DNA from: Gammaproteobacteria bacterium
GTDB taxonomy: Bacteria > Pseudomonadota > Gammaproteobacteria > Ga0077536
Length of the DNA: 43,308 nt
NCBI GenBank assembly: GCA_024234975.1
Contig: JACKNH010000029.1
Location: 1-43,308 of the forward strand
Direction: 5' to 3'
Shown: positions 34,490-42,807 of the stretch, in pieces
Layout of the letters: the number at the start of each line of letters is the position of its first letter
Numbering within the stretch: the first letter of the stretch is position 1
Program-made: the position numbers and the translations under genes
Notes under the pieces: model-generated
Told to the model about the DNA's origin: nothing
The model's database searches: none
What the model saw: only the letters and a program-made list of their open reading frames with translations

Positions 34490-35152
34490 TCAGGTAATCG
34501 AGCCGTTGCCGGCCGCGCCTCGACATTGCGCGGTATCGTTTTCCCGCGTGCGGTCGAGTTCGTTGATGATCGTTTCCAGTCGCGCCGCAGCGGAATGAGC
34601 GATGTCGTCGTACAGACTCCGGCCCTCGGCGTCTATGGCCACCGTTGCCGGGCCGAGTGCATCCACCTGCAATAATGTCAGGCGGTAGTGTTCAATGAAG
34701 TCGTCCCAGTACACGGCACGAACTGCGGTGAGTGCACGTGCGTACAAAGGTGCGGCGCCGCCGGGAAACGACAGGTATACACAGCCGGTCCGTCGCATGG
34801 CCTGGGCGCACGCGGCATTCAACCCGCCCTTGCCGCCGACGACTCGCAGGCCCAGCCGCGAAATGATCGTTGGCATGAAAGGGTTGAACCGGCTGCTGGT
34901 GGTTGGATTGATGTACGCCACATCCGGCTTGCCATCGAGCTGCGTGTGACTCGCGCCGAAATGCAGTAATGCACCTTCGGCCATCGGGACCGGTATTGGC
35001 GTATCGCTTTCCAGCATCTCCATCAGGCGTTGATGGCTCGGGATCCCGGCGGTGATCACCACATCGCCGCTCAGGTAAACGCTGTCTCCCAGCGCCAGGC
35101 CAGCGATACGCTCACGGTCTACCGGCGTCGTCAGATAATGGGTATCGGGCAT
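34490..35152 (-). CDS. Class I fumarase/L-tartrate dehydratase, beta subunit
   Basis: The 220-residue protein matches the C-terminal domain of Fe-S-dependent class I fumarases and TtdB: GDSVYLSGDVVITAG, NPTTSSRFNPFMP, GGKGG and YLSFPGGAAPLYA. It pairs with the alpha subunit encoded 15 bp upstream. The complex adds or removes water from fumarate, tartrate or a related diacid. A separate alpha and beta gene is the TtdAB/MmcBC layout, not single-chain FumA. Which acid is handled here is unknown. Confidence 0.88.
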   Translation of the reverse strand: MPDTHYLTTPVDRERIAGLALGDSVYLSGDVVITAGIPSHQRLMEMLESDTPIPVPMAEGALLHFGASHTQLDGKPDVAYINPTTSSRFNPFMPTIISRLGLRVVGGKGGLNAACAQAMRRTGCVYLSFPGGAAPLYARALTAVRAVYWDDFIEHYRLTLLQVDALGPATVAIDAEGRSLYDDIAHSAAARLETIINELDRTRENDTAQCRGAAGNGSIT

Positions 35153-35167
35153 CGCGCAGATCGCTAT

Positions 35168-36043
35168 CTAAAAATACTCGGTGTGACCGTCCGCGAAGAT
35201 GCGGGCGCCGGCCCGGCGGTTGATCCAGCAATTGAAGCTGACCGCCACCGGGGTGTAGCCATGCCCCGCCGAGTATTCGACGTGCAGTTCCATCGCCGTA
35301 CCGTCACCGCCGGTACCCATGGGGCCGAAACCGGTCTGGTTGACCGCGGCCAGCAAGCGCCGCTCCATCGCCGCGACCATGGGCTCCGGATGGCGTTGTC
35401 CAAACGGCCGCAGCATGGCTTCCTTGGCCATCTTCGCGGCGTAATCGAAGGTGCCGCCGATACCGACGCCAATCACCACGGGCGGACAGGGTTGTGCGCC
35501 GGCGCGTAGTACAACTTCCAGCACGTAGCGTTCGATGGTCGCCAGTGAAGGGAAACTGAACACCTCGAGCGCAGCCCACCTGCCCGAGCCCAGTGCGCTG
35601 GGAGAGCAGATGATTTCCAGGTAATCGGCGCCATCGATGAGATCGAATGTAACCACCGGCATGCCGCGCCCCGCGTGACTGCGTTCGCCGGTGAGCGGGT
35701 CGGTGACATGCGGCAACAGCGGTGGGTCGCTCGTCGCAATCAGCGACGCAAAGCCATCGACGAACGCGCGGCGTATATCACCTTGCAGGCGCACGCCGGT
35801 GCCAATGCGCACGACATAGACCGGGATGCCGGCATCAGAACACACGAAGGTCTGCTGTGCCTGCGCTTCCGCAGCACTCTCGAGCTGGATGGCAATGGTC
35901 CGGCGCGCGGTGGGATTGGATTCGGCGGTCGCGAGGTGCCGCAACGCGGCCTGGGTTTCCCCGGGTACCTGGCGCAAAGCCCGCGCGTACAGCTCGGCGG
36001 CTACCGATTTGACGATGGCATGTCCAATCGGTACGTCAGTCAT
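35168..36043 (-). CDS. Class I fumarase/L-tartrate dehydratase, alpha subunit
   Basis: The 291-residue protein has the alpha-domain order of TtdA and class I fumarases. QTFVCSDAGIPVYVV carries a cluster Cys. AQPCPPVVIGVGIGGTFDYA contains the second (CPP-x3-GVGIGG). A third Cys is in EIICSPSALGSG, in the region where family members usually have KGGGSE. It probably holds a [4Fe-4S] cluster used as a Lewis acid. The ATG at 36041-36043 overlaps the dehydrogenase stop by 8 bp; the longer frame to 36085 is inside that gene. Confidence 0.87.
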   Translation of the reverse strand: MTDVPIGHAIVKSVAAELYARALRQVPGETQAALRHLATAESNPTARRTIAIQLESAAEAQAQQTFVCSDAGIPVYVVRIGTGVRLQGDIRRAFVDGFASLIATSDPPLLPHVTDPLTGERSHAGRGMPVVTFDLIDGADYLEIICSPSALGSGRWAALEVFSFPSLATIERYVLEVVLRAGAQPCPPVVIGVGIGGTFDYAAKMAKEAMLRPFGQRHPEPMVAAMERRLLAAVNQTGFGPMGTGGDGTAMELHVEYSAGHGYTPVAVSFNCWINRRAGARIFADGHTEYF

Positions 36044-37007
36044 CGTTGTAAATCTCGGGGTTTGCCACGTGCTGCGGGCGGCCACCTTGCAATACCGCGA
36101 TGATCGCGTCGGCGACCGAAATCGATACCCGCGTCACCGCTTCCCGGGTATACGTCGCGGTATGAGGTGTCACCAGCACCCCGGGGGTGCCCGGCAAGCG
36201 GCTGGAACTGCCCGCGCCTTCATCCTCGAGGACATCCACGGCGGCGCCGGCGACATGTCCGGCCTGCAAAGCCTCTACGAGGGCGTGTTCGTCAACGAGT
36301 CCGCCGCGTGCCGTGTTGATCAGGAACGCTCCGGGTCGCAGCAGCGCCAGACGTTCGCGATTCATCAGATGGCGGGTGGCCGGCGTGAGCGGTGCGTGCA
36401 GACTGACGAAGTCGGCGCTGGCGAGTCCCGTTGCCAGATCGACGAGTTCAATGCCATCCGGTTCGAGGACACCGGCCGTGCTTGTGCGGGTCACACCGAG
36501 GACGCGCATATCGAATCCGCGCGCCCGTCGCGCCACGGCCCGGCCGATGCGTCCGGGGCCGACAATCGTCAGTGTCTTGTTCCAGACTTCAGTGCCGGTA
36601 TAGCGGGTCCACTGGCGCTGGCGACAACTCAGCGTGGAATCGACGATGCCGCGGGCGGCGGCCAACAACAGGCCGAACGTGTAGTCGGCAACGCTTTCAG
36701 CATTCAACCCAGAGGCGATGGTTACCGGTATCCGGCGCCTGGTACACGCCGCGACGTCGACTGTGTCCAGTCCGACGCCCGGTCGCGCGATGATTTTCAG
36801 GTGCGGCAAGGCATCGATGATGCGCGCGCCGATCGGATCCATCGAGAACACCAGCGCGTGCGCGTCGCGGGCGCAGTCGATGAACCAGCGCTCCTCGAAC
36901 TTCCTGCCGGTGACCACATCCACCCGGCAGCCCGCCTGTTCCAACCGGTCCAGTGCCGGTCTGCAGGACGCGACCGATTCGGCGGTAATCAACACGTTGC
37001 CTGTCAC
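36036..37007 (-). CDS. D-2-hydroxyacid dehydrogenase (NAD-dependent)
   Basis: The 323-residue protein has the D-isomer-specific 2-hydroxyacid dehydrogenase fold: the NAD motif VGPGRIGRAVA (Gly150-152-155), catalytic Arg234 in NTARGGLVDE, Glu261 and His282 in TPHTATY. It interconverts a 2-keto acid and a 2-hydroxy acid. With fumarase/tartrate dehydratase next door it may feed or drain a C4 hydroxy-diacid (inference). The start is GTG 37005-37007, with a weak site upstream. It is the first gene of the minus-strand operon that runs to 30558. Confidence 0.9.
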   Translation of the reverse strand: MTGNVLITAESVASCRPALDRLEQAGCRVDVVTGRKFEERWFIDCARDAHALVFSMDPIGARIIDALPHLKIIARPGVGLDTVDVAACTRRRIPVTIASGLNAESVADYTFGLLLAAARGIVDSTLSCRQRQWTRYTGTEVWNKTLTIVGPGRIGRAVARRARGFDMRVLGVTRTSTAGVLEPDGIELVDLATGLASADFVSLHAPLTPATRHLMNRERLALLRPGAFLINTARGGLVDEHALVEALQAGHVAGAAVDVLEDEGAGSSSRLPGTPGVLVTPHTATYTREAVTRVSISVADAIIAVLQGGRPQHVANPEIYNDD

Positions 37008-37109
37008 TGGAGAATGCTCAGGTCAGGCAACAGCTTCGTTTGCGGGTGGCAGGAAAGTGGCCGGTCTGACATGACAAAGGGGGCAACCTGCGCGGTATTC
37101 CATGAAAAA

Positions 37110-37120
37110 CTATAGTATAG
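37110..37120. promoter_or_regulatory. AT-rich palindromic element in divergent promoter region
   Basis: CTATAGTATAG, with the similar CTATACTTTAG at 30500, lies in the 227-bp divergent gap between the hydroxyacid dehydrogenase and the NTF2-like gene. TATAGT or TATAGA could serve as -10 boxes. It is followed by AGAATCTTA, also seen inverted near 41652. Nothing else is recognisable in this gap. Confidence 0.35.
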
Positions 37121-37234
37121 AATCTTAGATCATTTGAAAACGAGCCTGCCCGCTTGAATCGATGGTGTTCCGGCAATGCCCCGGCAGACCTCGAACCGGT
37201 CGCTGGCGCAGGCCCTCACCACGGGAGTTGCCGC

Positions 37235-39370
37235 TTGAACGTACCGCAATCACACAGATGGCCGTCATGGCGGTCGGTGCACCGACTATTCGTGCTGGTT
37301 GTTATGTCTCTCTGGCTGTCATCGACGCCCGCCGCCGAGCAATCGACCGGTCGGGGCGACGCCCAGCGACTGGCCGAATTGCACCTGACGACGGAACGCG
37401 CAAAAGCACTGCGCTTGGTCAAGAACCTCCAATACCGCTTCGCTGCCTATGCGCAATACGGCCTTTGGCAGGACATGGCCAGCCTGTTTGCCGACGATGC
37501 TGAACTCAGGCTGGGTGAGCAGACGATTCGTGGCCGCGAGGCAATCGAAACCTGGCTGCGCACGCAGGGCGGCGGGCACGATGGATTGTTGCCGGGGCAG
37601 TTGAACACGGAGTTGTTCATGGCGCCGGTCGTCACCCTGGCTGCTGATGGCGAATCGGCACGCGGTCGTTGGCAGCAGCTCACCATGCGCGGCATCAGGG
37701 GCAGCGAAGCGCAATGGTCGGGCGGGCTGCAGGTGAACGACTACGTGCGCGAAGGCGGAATCTGGAAATTCGCGGTGATGAACGTGTATCAGCAATTCGC
37801 CGGCGAATATGAGACTGGTTGGTACTCGGTAGCGAATGACCTGCCGTTTATCCCCTATCACTTTTCCGAACGCGAGGCCGGTGCGCCGATTCCTCCATTG
37901 ACCGCACGCCAGATTGCGGCAGCAAATGCCCGCCAGGATCTGCCGTCATTGGCAGACATCAGCACGCAGGTGCGGGCCATGCAAGCCGAAAACGAAGTCA
38001 GGAACCTGCAGCACCAGTACGGCTATTACGCCGATCGCAAGATGTGGGATGACGTTACGGATCTGTTCATGCCCGATGGCGTACTGGAAATCGCCGGTCT
38101 CGGGATTTATCAGGGCGTCGCCGGTATCCGGCGGGCTCTGGAACGGGAAGGGCCTGCCGGCCTGCAGTACGGGCAGGTCAATGACCGGGTGGAGTTCCAC
38201 ACCATCGTTGAAGTGGAACCGGAGGGCACGGTCGCACATACCTTTGGCCTGCAACTCGGAATGCTGACACCGGAACTTGGAACCGCCTACTGGGAGGTGT
38301 CGAGCTTCCATAACACCTTCGTTTCCTTTGAGGGCAAATGGCGGCTGCTGGAGATGCGAGTCTATCCGCAGATGAAAGCGGACTATTTCAAGGGGTGGCA
38401 TCAAAGTTCGATTGTCGAATCCGTACCTGCCGGCGCCGCCAGACCGGACCTGCCCTCATCGGCGGCGATGTCACCGCAGACTGCAAAGGTGATTCCCGTA
38501 TTGCCTGTGAATCCGGTCACCGGTGTACCGCCCACCCTGCCGCATGACTTCACCGTCACCGGCGCAAAACCGTTGACGTCGTATCCGGCGCGCGCCCGCA
38601 AAGCTGATCTCGTGGACGATGCCAATCTGGATGAGATTTTCCGCCGCCTGGCAGTCGTCGCGGCCTACGACAGCGTGGAAAACATCTCCTCGGCTTTCGG
38701 TTACTACATTGACGATTACCAGTGGCAGCGCTACGTCGCCAACTACGCCACCGACGGTTGGCGCAAAAAGGCCAACGGCGCGATCTATATCGGACGCGAG
38801 GCCATTTTCAAGGCTGAATCATTGTCCTATGGACCAATGCCGGTGGTGCGCGATTGGGTCAGGCTGCATAACCGATTGCAGCCGGTGATCGAAGTCGCCA
38901 GCGACGCGAAATCCGCCTATCTGCGTACCCGCATGTTGCTCTACTTCGCCAATACGCGGTCGCCAGGATCATTCAACAGCGGCATGTATCCCAATGACAG
39001 CGCTGTGGTCGAAGACGGCGTGTGGAAGATGCGGGTGGGCGGCTGGATAGACGAGACCTATTTCCGATCGCGCAGCTATGCGCTGGGCTGGGCGAAACCG
39101 AACGCGCCGGCGACTGCGGAACAGCAAGGGTTTGGCATTCGAGCCAGTGCGGAGGACAAGGTGGACCAGGCCCGTCGCGGGCTGCGCTATCCACCCGATA
39201 TCGCGCCGGAGCAACTGGGCATGCGCGGTGCAGGCATCGTCAGCGGCTTCCCGGGCTATGCTGACTGGCCTGCGATAAAGCCGATGTGGTTCCACTATGT
39301 GAATCCGGTCAGCGGACGCGTACCGGAATACTATTGCGCCGATGTCACCCGTTGCGCAGGGCAGCCCTGA
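37235..39370 (+). CDS. Exported protein with three NTF2/SnoaL-like domains, second copy
   Basis: The 711-residue paralogue of the protein at 32430 has a signal peptide with a hydrophobic stretch LFVLVVMSLWL ending about residue 36. Three NTF2-like domains lie at about 55-195, 255-395 and 470-645 (e.g. YGYYADRKMWDDVTDLF). A linker has NPVTGVPP, and the C-terminal PMWFHYVNPVSGRVPE is nearly identical to that of the other copy. The start is unsure: TTG 37235 has GGGAG 7 nt upstream and gives a good signal peptide; the open frame runs back to 37154, and GTG 37277 is another choice. It is transcribed away from the 37007 operon. Function unknown; a periplasmic role is inferred. Confidence 0.82.
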   Translation: MNVPQSHRWPSWRSVHRLFVLVVMSLWLSSTPAAEQSTGRGDAQRLAELHLTTERAKALRLVKNLQYRFAAYAQYGLWQDMASLFADDAELRLGEQTIRGREAIETWLRTQGGGHDGLLPGQLNTELFMAPVVTLAADGESARGRWQQLTMRGIRGSEAQWSGGLQVNDYVREGGIWKFAVMNVYQQFAGEYETGWYSVANDLPFIPYHFSEREAGAPIPPLTARQIAAANARQDLPSLADISTQVRAMQAENEVRNLQHQYGYYADRKMWDDVTDLFMPDGVLEIAGLGIYQGVAGIRRALEREGPAGLQYGQVNDRVEFHTIVEVEPEGTVAHTFGLQLGMLTPELGTAYWEVSSFHNTFVSFEGKWRLLEMRVYPQMKADYFKGWHQSSIVESVPAGAARPDLPSSAAMSPQTAKVIPVLPVNPVTGVPPTLPHDFTVTGAKPLTSYPARARKADLVDDANLDEIFRRLAVVAAYDSVENISSAFGYYIDDYQWQRYVANYATDGWRKKANGAIYIGREAIFKAESLSYGPMPVVRDWVRLHNRLQPVIEVASDAKSAYLRTRMLLYFANTRSPGSFNSGMYPNDSAVVEDGVWKMRVGGWIDETYFRSRSYALGWAKPNAPATAEQQGFGIRASAEDKVDQARRGLRYPPDIAPEQLGMRGAGIVSGFPGYADWPAIKPMWFHYVNPVSGRVPEYYCADVTRCAGQP

Positions 39371-39419
39371 TAGTGATACGGCAAGCAGCGTGCGGGCGTT
39401 GCGAGGTCACCGCAAGTCA

Positions 39420-40751
39420 TCAAGCCTTAAAGGGCGTTACCGTGCAGATGGGCTTGATCCAGACCATCAGCACTACAGCGCCGATCAGCAGCAGACCACC
39501 GAAATAGAACTGGGCTACGGCCAGGTTGCCAGTCTGATCGACCAGCCAACCGACCAGGGTCGGGCTGATGAAATTACCCAGCCCCGCCAGTGTGGTGATC
39601 AAGGCAATACCGCCGGCAGCGGCCGTGCCGGACAGGAACGTCCCGGGCAGTGACCAGAACGGCCCCATCGCACCAAAGGTGCCAGCCGAGGCGATGGTCA
39701 GCAGCAAGAGCGAAACCGGTACGTTGCTCGCGGCCAGGGGCAACAGGCTCCAACCCACGGCCGCCGCCACCAGTGGCAACGCTGCATGCATGCACCGCTC
39801 CTGCTTTCGATCGGAGCGTCGTGCCACCAGGAACTGGATGACGAACGCCACGGTGAACGGCACCGTAGACAACATGCCGATGTTCCAGACACTTTCGATG
39901 CCGGCGGAACGCAGTATCGAAGGTAACCAGAAGAAGATGCCGCCGGTGCTCACCATCAGCGCAAAAGCCGGCGCGGCCAGCGCATAGAACCGGGGGTCTT
40001 TCAGGGCATGCAGGAATGACGGGTGTCGCTTCGGGCCGCCCGCCTGTTGTTCCGCCGCCAGGTCGTCGCGGACAAGTTCTTTCTGTTGCCGGGTCAGCCA
40101 GCGGCTCGTATCGGGCTTGTCGTCGAGATACCAATAGGCGACGACACCTGTCAGGACCGCGGGCAGCCCTTCGATGATGAACAGCCACTGCCAGCCGTGC
40201 ATGCCCATCACGCCATCAAAGCTCTGCATCACTGTCCCGGCGACCGGGCCGCCAATGGTGCCGGAAATCGGTATCGACGCCATGAACAGCGCAGTGAACC
40301 TCGCCCGCCGTGAGGCCGGTACCCAGTACGTCATGTACAGCAGGATGCCCGGGAAAAGCCCTGCTTCGGCGGCGCCGAGCAGAAATCGCAGACCATAGTA
40401 ATGCCCCGGCGTCGCCATGAACGCGAGCCCGGCGCAACACAAACCCCACAGCACCATTATCCGCAACAGCGTTTTGCGCACGCCATGCCGGCTCAGGTGG
40501 AGATTGCTTGGAATCTCGAGGAATATGTAGCCGATGTAGAAGATGCCCGCGCCGAAGCCGTAGATGGACTCACTAAATCCGAGATCACCGGTGAACTGCA
40601 GTTTGGCGAACCCGATATTGGAACGGTCGATGAATGCGATGACATAACAGACGATCAGGAACGGCATGATCCGCCCGAGAATGCGGCGATATGTGTCGTC
40701 AGCGAAAGTATCCGCCGGCGCGGTGCCGGAAACCGAGGTGGTGTTGGACAC
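39420..40751 (-). CDS. MFS transporter, anion:cation symporter (ACS) family
   Basis: The 443-residue 12-helix transporter has IAFIDRSNIGFAKLQ in helix 1, SNLHLSRHGVRKTL in loop 2-3 and RFLLGAAEAGLFPGILLYMT in helix 4. These are marks of the ACS family that imports organic acids such as phthalate, tartrate and hydroxyaromatic acids. The GTG start is preceded by AGGGGAGAAAC. It converges with the NTF2-like gene and is divergent from the GST gene. The nearby fumarase/tartrate dehydratase makes an organic-acid substrate plausible. Confidence 0.9.
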   Translation of the reverse strand: MSNTTSVSGTAPADTFADDTYRRILGRIMPFLIVCYVIAFIDRSNIGFAKLQFTGDLGFSESIYGFGAGIFYIGYIFLEIPSNLHLSRHGVRKTLLRIMVLWGLCCAGLAFMATPGHYYGLRFLLGAAEAGLFPGILLYMTYWVPASRRARFTALFMASIPISGTIGGPVAGTVMQSFDGVMGMHGWQWLFIIEGLPAVLTGVVAYWYLDDKPDTSRWLTRQQKELVRDDLAAEQQAGGPKRHPSFLHALKDPRFYALAAPAFALMVSTGGIFFWLPSILRSAGIESVWNIGMLSTVPFTVAFVIQFLVARRSDRKQERCMHAALPLVAAAVGWSLLPLAASNVPVSLLLLTIASAGTFGAMGPFWSLPGTFLSGTAAAGGIALITTLAGLGNFISPTLVGWLVDQTGNLAVAQFYFGGLLLIGAVVLMVWIKPICTVTPFKA

Positions 40752-40812
40752 GCGTTTCTCCCCTGATGTCCCTTGGTCAGCATTGCCGAGCCTAACTGCT
40801 GTTCGATGCTAA

Positions 40813-40825
40813 TGTCAAAATGACA
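40813..40825. promoter_or_regulatory. Inverted repeat in the MFS/GST divergent promoter
   Basis: TGTCAAAATGACA has perfect 5-bp arms TGTCA/TGACA around AAA. It lies 62 bp before the MFS start in the 222-bp divergent gap 40752-40973. It is followed by an AT-rich run (ATTTATAGTTTTTTATTATC) that probably contains the promoter. It may be an operator. It does not match the AGTCAnCCGTATGACT family. Confidence 0.4.
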
Positions 40826-40973
40826 GATTTATAGTTTTTTATTATCATGGGGCAGTCAGCAGGCCATGCGCGCTGGCCCGCCGCTGCAATCCGGGCGGCG
40901 AATTCACGGGGGACGAGGGGATTGTGAGCTACCGGCATGCGGACGGACCCTGCCTCCAGGCGGGGAATCAAAC

Positions 40974-41588
40974 ATGAAGCTGCATTGGTCGCCGCGTTCG
41001 CCGTTCGTGCGCCAGGTGATGATCGTGATTCACGAACTCGGTTTGACCGATCGTATCGAGTACACCCGCTCAGTGGTGGCCATGACCAGGCCCAATATTC
41101 CCCTGATGGCGGACAACCCGCTGAGCAAGATCCCCACGCTGGTCCTGGCCGATGGCGAGGTGCTGTACGACTCACGGGTGATCAGTGAATACCTGTGCTC
41201 GTGTTGCGATGACCGCAAACTGTTTCCCGCGGACGCCGCACGGTTTACCGCGCTCCGCCGCCATGCGCTCGGCGATGGCTTGCTGGATCTGCTGGTGCTG
41301 TGGCGGAACGAGTACCTGCGACCGGAAAATGCACGCTCACAGCCACTTATCGATGCCTTCGAGCTGAAATACGCGGCGGTGATGAAGCGGTTGGAGGCGG
41401 AGGCAGACGCGTTTGCAGCCACCGGATTCAGCATCGGTGATATCGCCATCGGGTGCGCATTGTCGTATCTCGATTTCCGCTTCGGACATCTGCACTGGCG
41501 TGAGCAATGCCCGCGGCTCGCGGTCTGGCACGCGGCATTCGAAGCGCGGCCGTCGGTGATGGCCACGGCCATCATTGACGATTCCTGA
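40974..41588 (+). CDS. Glutathione S-transferase family protein
   Basis: The 204-residue GST has an N-terminal thioredoxin-fold domain (SPRSPFVRQVMIV, LADNPLSKIPTLV-like, and the GSH-binding DGEVLYDSRVISEYL with the Glu/Asp-Ser pair) and a helical C-terminal domain (about 85-195). It may conjugate, isomerise or cleave ethers with glutathione; lignin degraders use GSTs for beta-aryl ethers, but nothing here proves that activity. The start is ATG 40974, where the family N-terminus begins. Confidence 0.88.
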   Translation: MKLHWSPRSPFVRQVMIVIHELGLTDRIEYTRSVVAMTRPNIPLMADNPLSKIPTLVLADGEVLYDSRVISEYLCSCCDDRKLFPADAARFTALRRHALGDGLLDLLVLWRNEYLRPENARSQPLIDAFELKYAAVMKRLEAEADAFAATGFSIGDIAIGCALSYLDFRFGHLHWREQCPRLAVWHAAFEARPSVMATAIIDDS

Positions 41589-41718
41589 TACCTCAGCGGC
41601 TTGACTGATTTGTTCACCGCCACGGCGCGGCGACGCTTGCGGCGGTGGTTTAAGATTCTTAAAGTTGGTTTTTTAAATTTATGCCGCGGACATTTCGGTT
41701 CCGCCCAGGGGGATGACC

Positions 41719-42723
41719 ATGTTTCTGCGCTGGACCTCGCTTGCTGTAACCGTTTTCCTGACTGTCGCAGCCGCGACCGGGACCGCCGCTGCCGCGGGTG
41801 ACGTCTACCGCGTAGCCATCCTGACCTACGCCGGTTCGGCCTCGGACGAATCCGCGCCACCCGAAGCCGGTCCGCCGGATATGCCGATCAAGACCCTGCT
41901 GGCCGGGCACGGCTATCGCGAAGGCGACAATATCGTTTACGCATTTCGCGCCGGTGGCCGCGACAAGGCGCGCACGCTGCGATTCGCCAAGGAGCTCGTC
42001 GCCTGGAAGCCCGATGTCATCGTCTCGCAGATGACCGCGTCCGGCGTGGCATTGAAGGAAGCCACGCGTGGTACCGACATCCCGGTCGTGTTCTGGTCGA
42101 CCGACCCGGTGGAGGCCGGATTCGTTGAATCCTATTCGCGGTCGGGAACCAACTTCACCGGTTTCACTTACCTGCCGGAATGGGAGTTGATGCAGCTGCG
42201 ATTGCTGAAAATCGTCGCGCCGCAGGTAAAGGTCGTCGGCCATCTTTATAACCATACCTACGAGCCGGCGCCTTCAACGCTGCGCGATCTTCGCTCCGCC
42301 GCTGAACTTCTCGGGATGGAGATCAAGGTCTATGAGGTCCTTACGAAGGACAGGTTTGAATCGACGTTTGCCGCGATGAAAGCCGATGGGGTGCAAGGTG
42401 TGGTCGTCGGCCCTCACGAACTTTTCAATACCAACGGCGATATCGTCGGTTCACTTGCGCTGAAGTATGGCTTTCCGATGACGGTCTGCTGCCAGCGTTC
42501 CATCGTGAACGGTGGCGCCATTGGCGGCTACAGCCCACCGCCGGGCTGGCCGGCAATGGCTGAATTGATCGACGACTTGCTGCAAGGGCGGGTCAAACCG
42601 CAGGACACGCCGATTCAGCGGATATTCGCCAGTCCGCTGTCGTTGAACCTGAAGGCGGCCGGTGCGCTGGGCCTGACGGTGCCGCCGGAAATCATTGACG
42701 AGGCGGCTTACATCATCCGCTGA
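41719..42723 (+). CDS. ABC-type solute-binding protein (ABC_sub_bind family)
   Basis: The 334-residue exported protein has a signal peptide (about residues 1-26, ending GTAAAAG). A type-1 periplasmic binding-protein fold follows, with ELVAWKPDVIVSQMTASG, DIPVVFWSTDPVEAGFVES and the C-terminal IIDEAAYIIR. It belongs to the family that binds amino-acid-like or aromatic solutes. No permease or ATPase gene is adjacent, so its transporter, if any, is elsewhere. Two ATGs compete: 41719 has AGGGGG at proper distance; 41713 is too close to it. A small inverted repeat TAAGATTCTTA (41651-41661) lies upstream. Confidence 0.85.
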   Translation: MFLRWTSLAVTVFLTVAAATGTAAAAGDVYRVAILTYAGSASDESAPPEAGPPDMPIKTLLAGHGYREGDNIVYAFRAGGRDKARTLRFAKELVAWKPDVIVSQMTASGVALKEATRGTDIPVVFWSTDPVEAGFVESYSRSGTNFTGFTYLPEWELMQLRLLKIVAPQVKVVGHLYNHTYEPAPSTLRDLRSAAELLGMEIKVYEVLTKDRFESTFAAMKADGVQGVVVGPHELFNTNGDIVGSLALKYGFPMTVCCQRSIVNGGAIGGYSPPPGWPAMAELIDDLLQGRVKPQDTPIQRIFASPLSLNLKAAGALGLTVPPEIIDEAAYIIR

Positions 42724-42779
42724 AACACGCCCGCAACCCGGGGCGGCGTGCATTCACGCTGACAGTATCGAGTGGAACA

Positions 42780-42807
42780 ACGGCGGCCGCCTGAAGCGGA
42801 CCGCCGT
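42780..42807. terminator. Hairpin between convergent genes
   Basis: ACGGCGG-CCGC (42780-42790) pairs with GCGG-A-CCGCCGT (42796-42807), giving 11 bp with one bulge and loop CTGAA. It sits directly next to the stop codon of the GntR gene and 57 bp after the solute-binding gene. It is probably a bidirectional terminator; the T-runs are weak on both sides. A second, smaller stem (CACGCC / GGCGTG) lies at 42726-42750. Confidence 0.6.

Noticed and set aside
35826..37115. A 429-residue plus-strand open frame opposite the fumarase alpha and dehydrogenase genes
   Set aside because: It is antisense to two genes with clear catalytic motifs and has no coherent protein pattern.
39371..39419. Possible terminator between the converging NTF2-like and MFS genes
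   Set aside because: I see no stem of useful length in this 49-bp gap.
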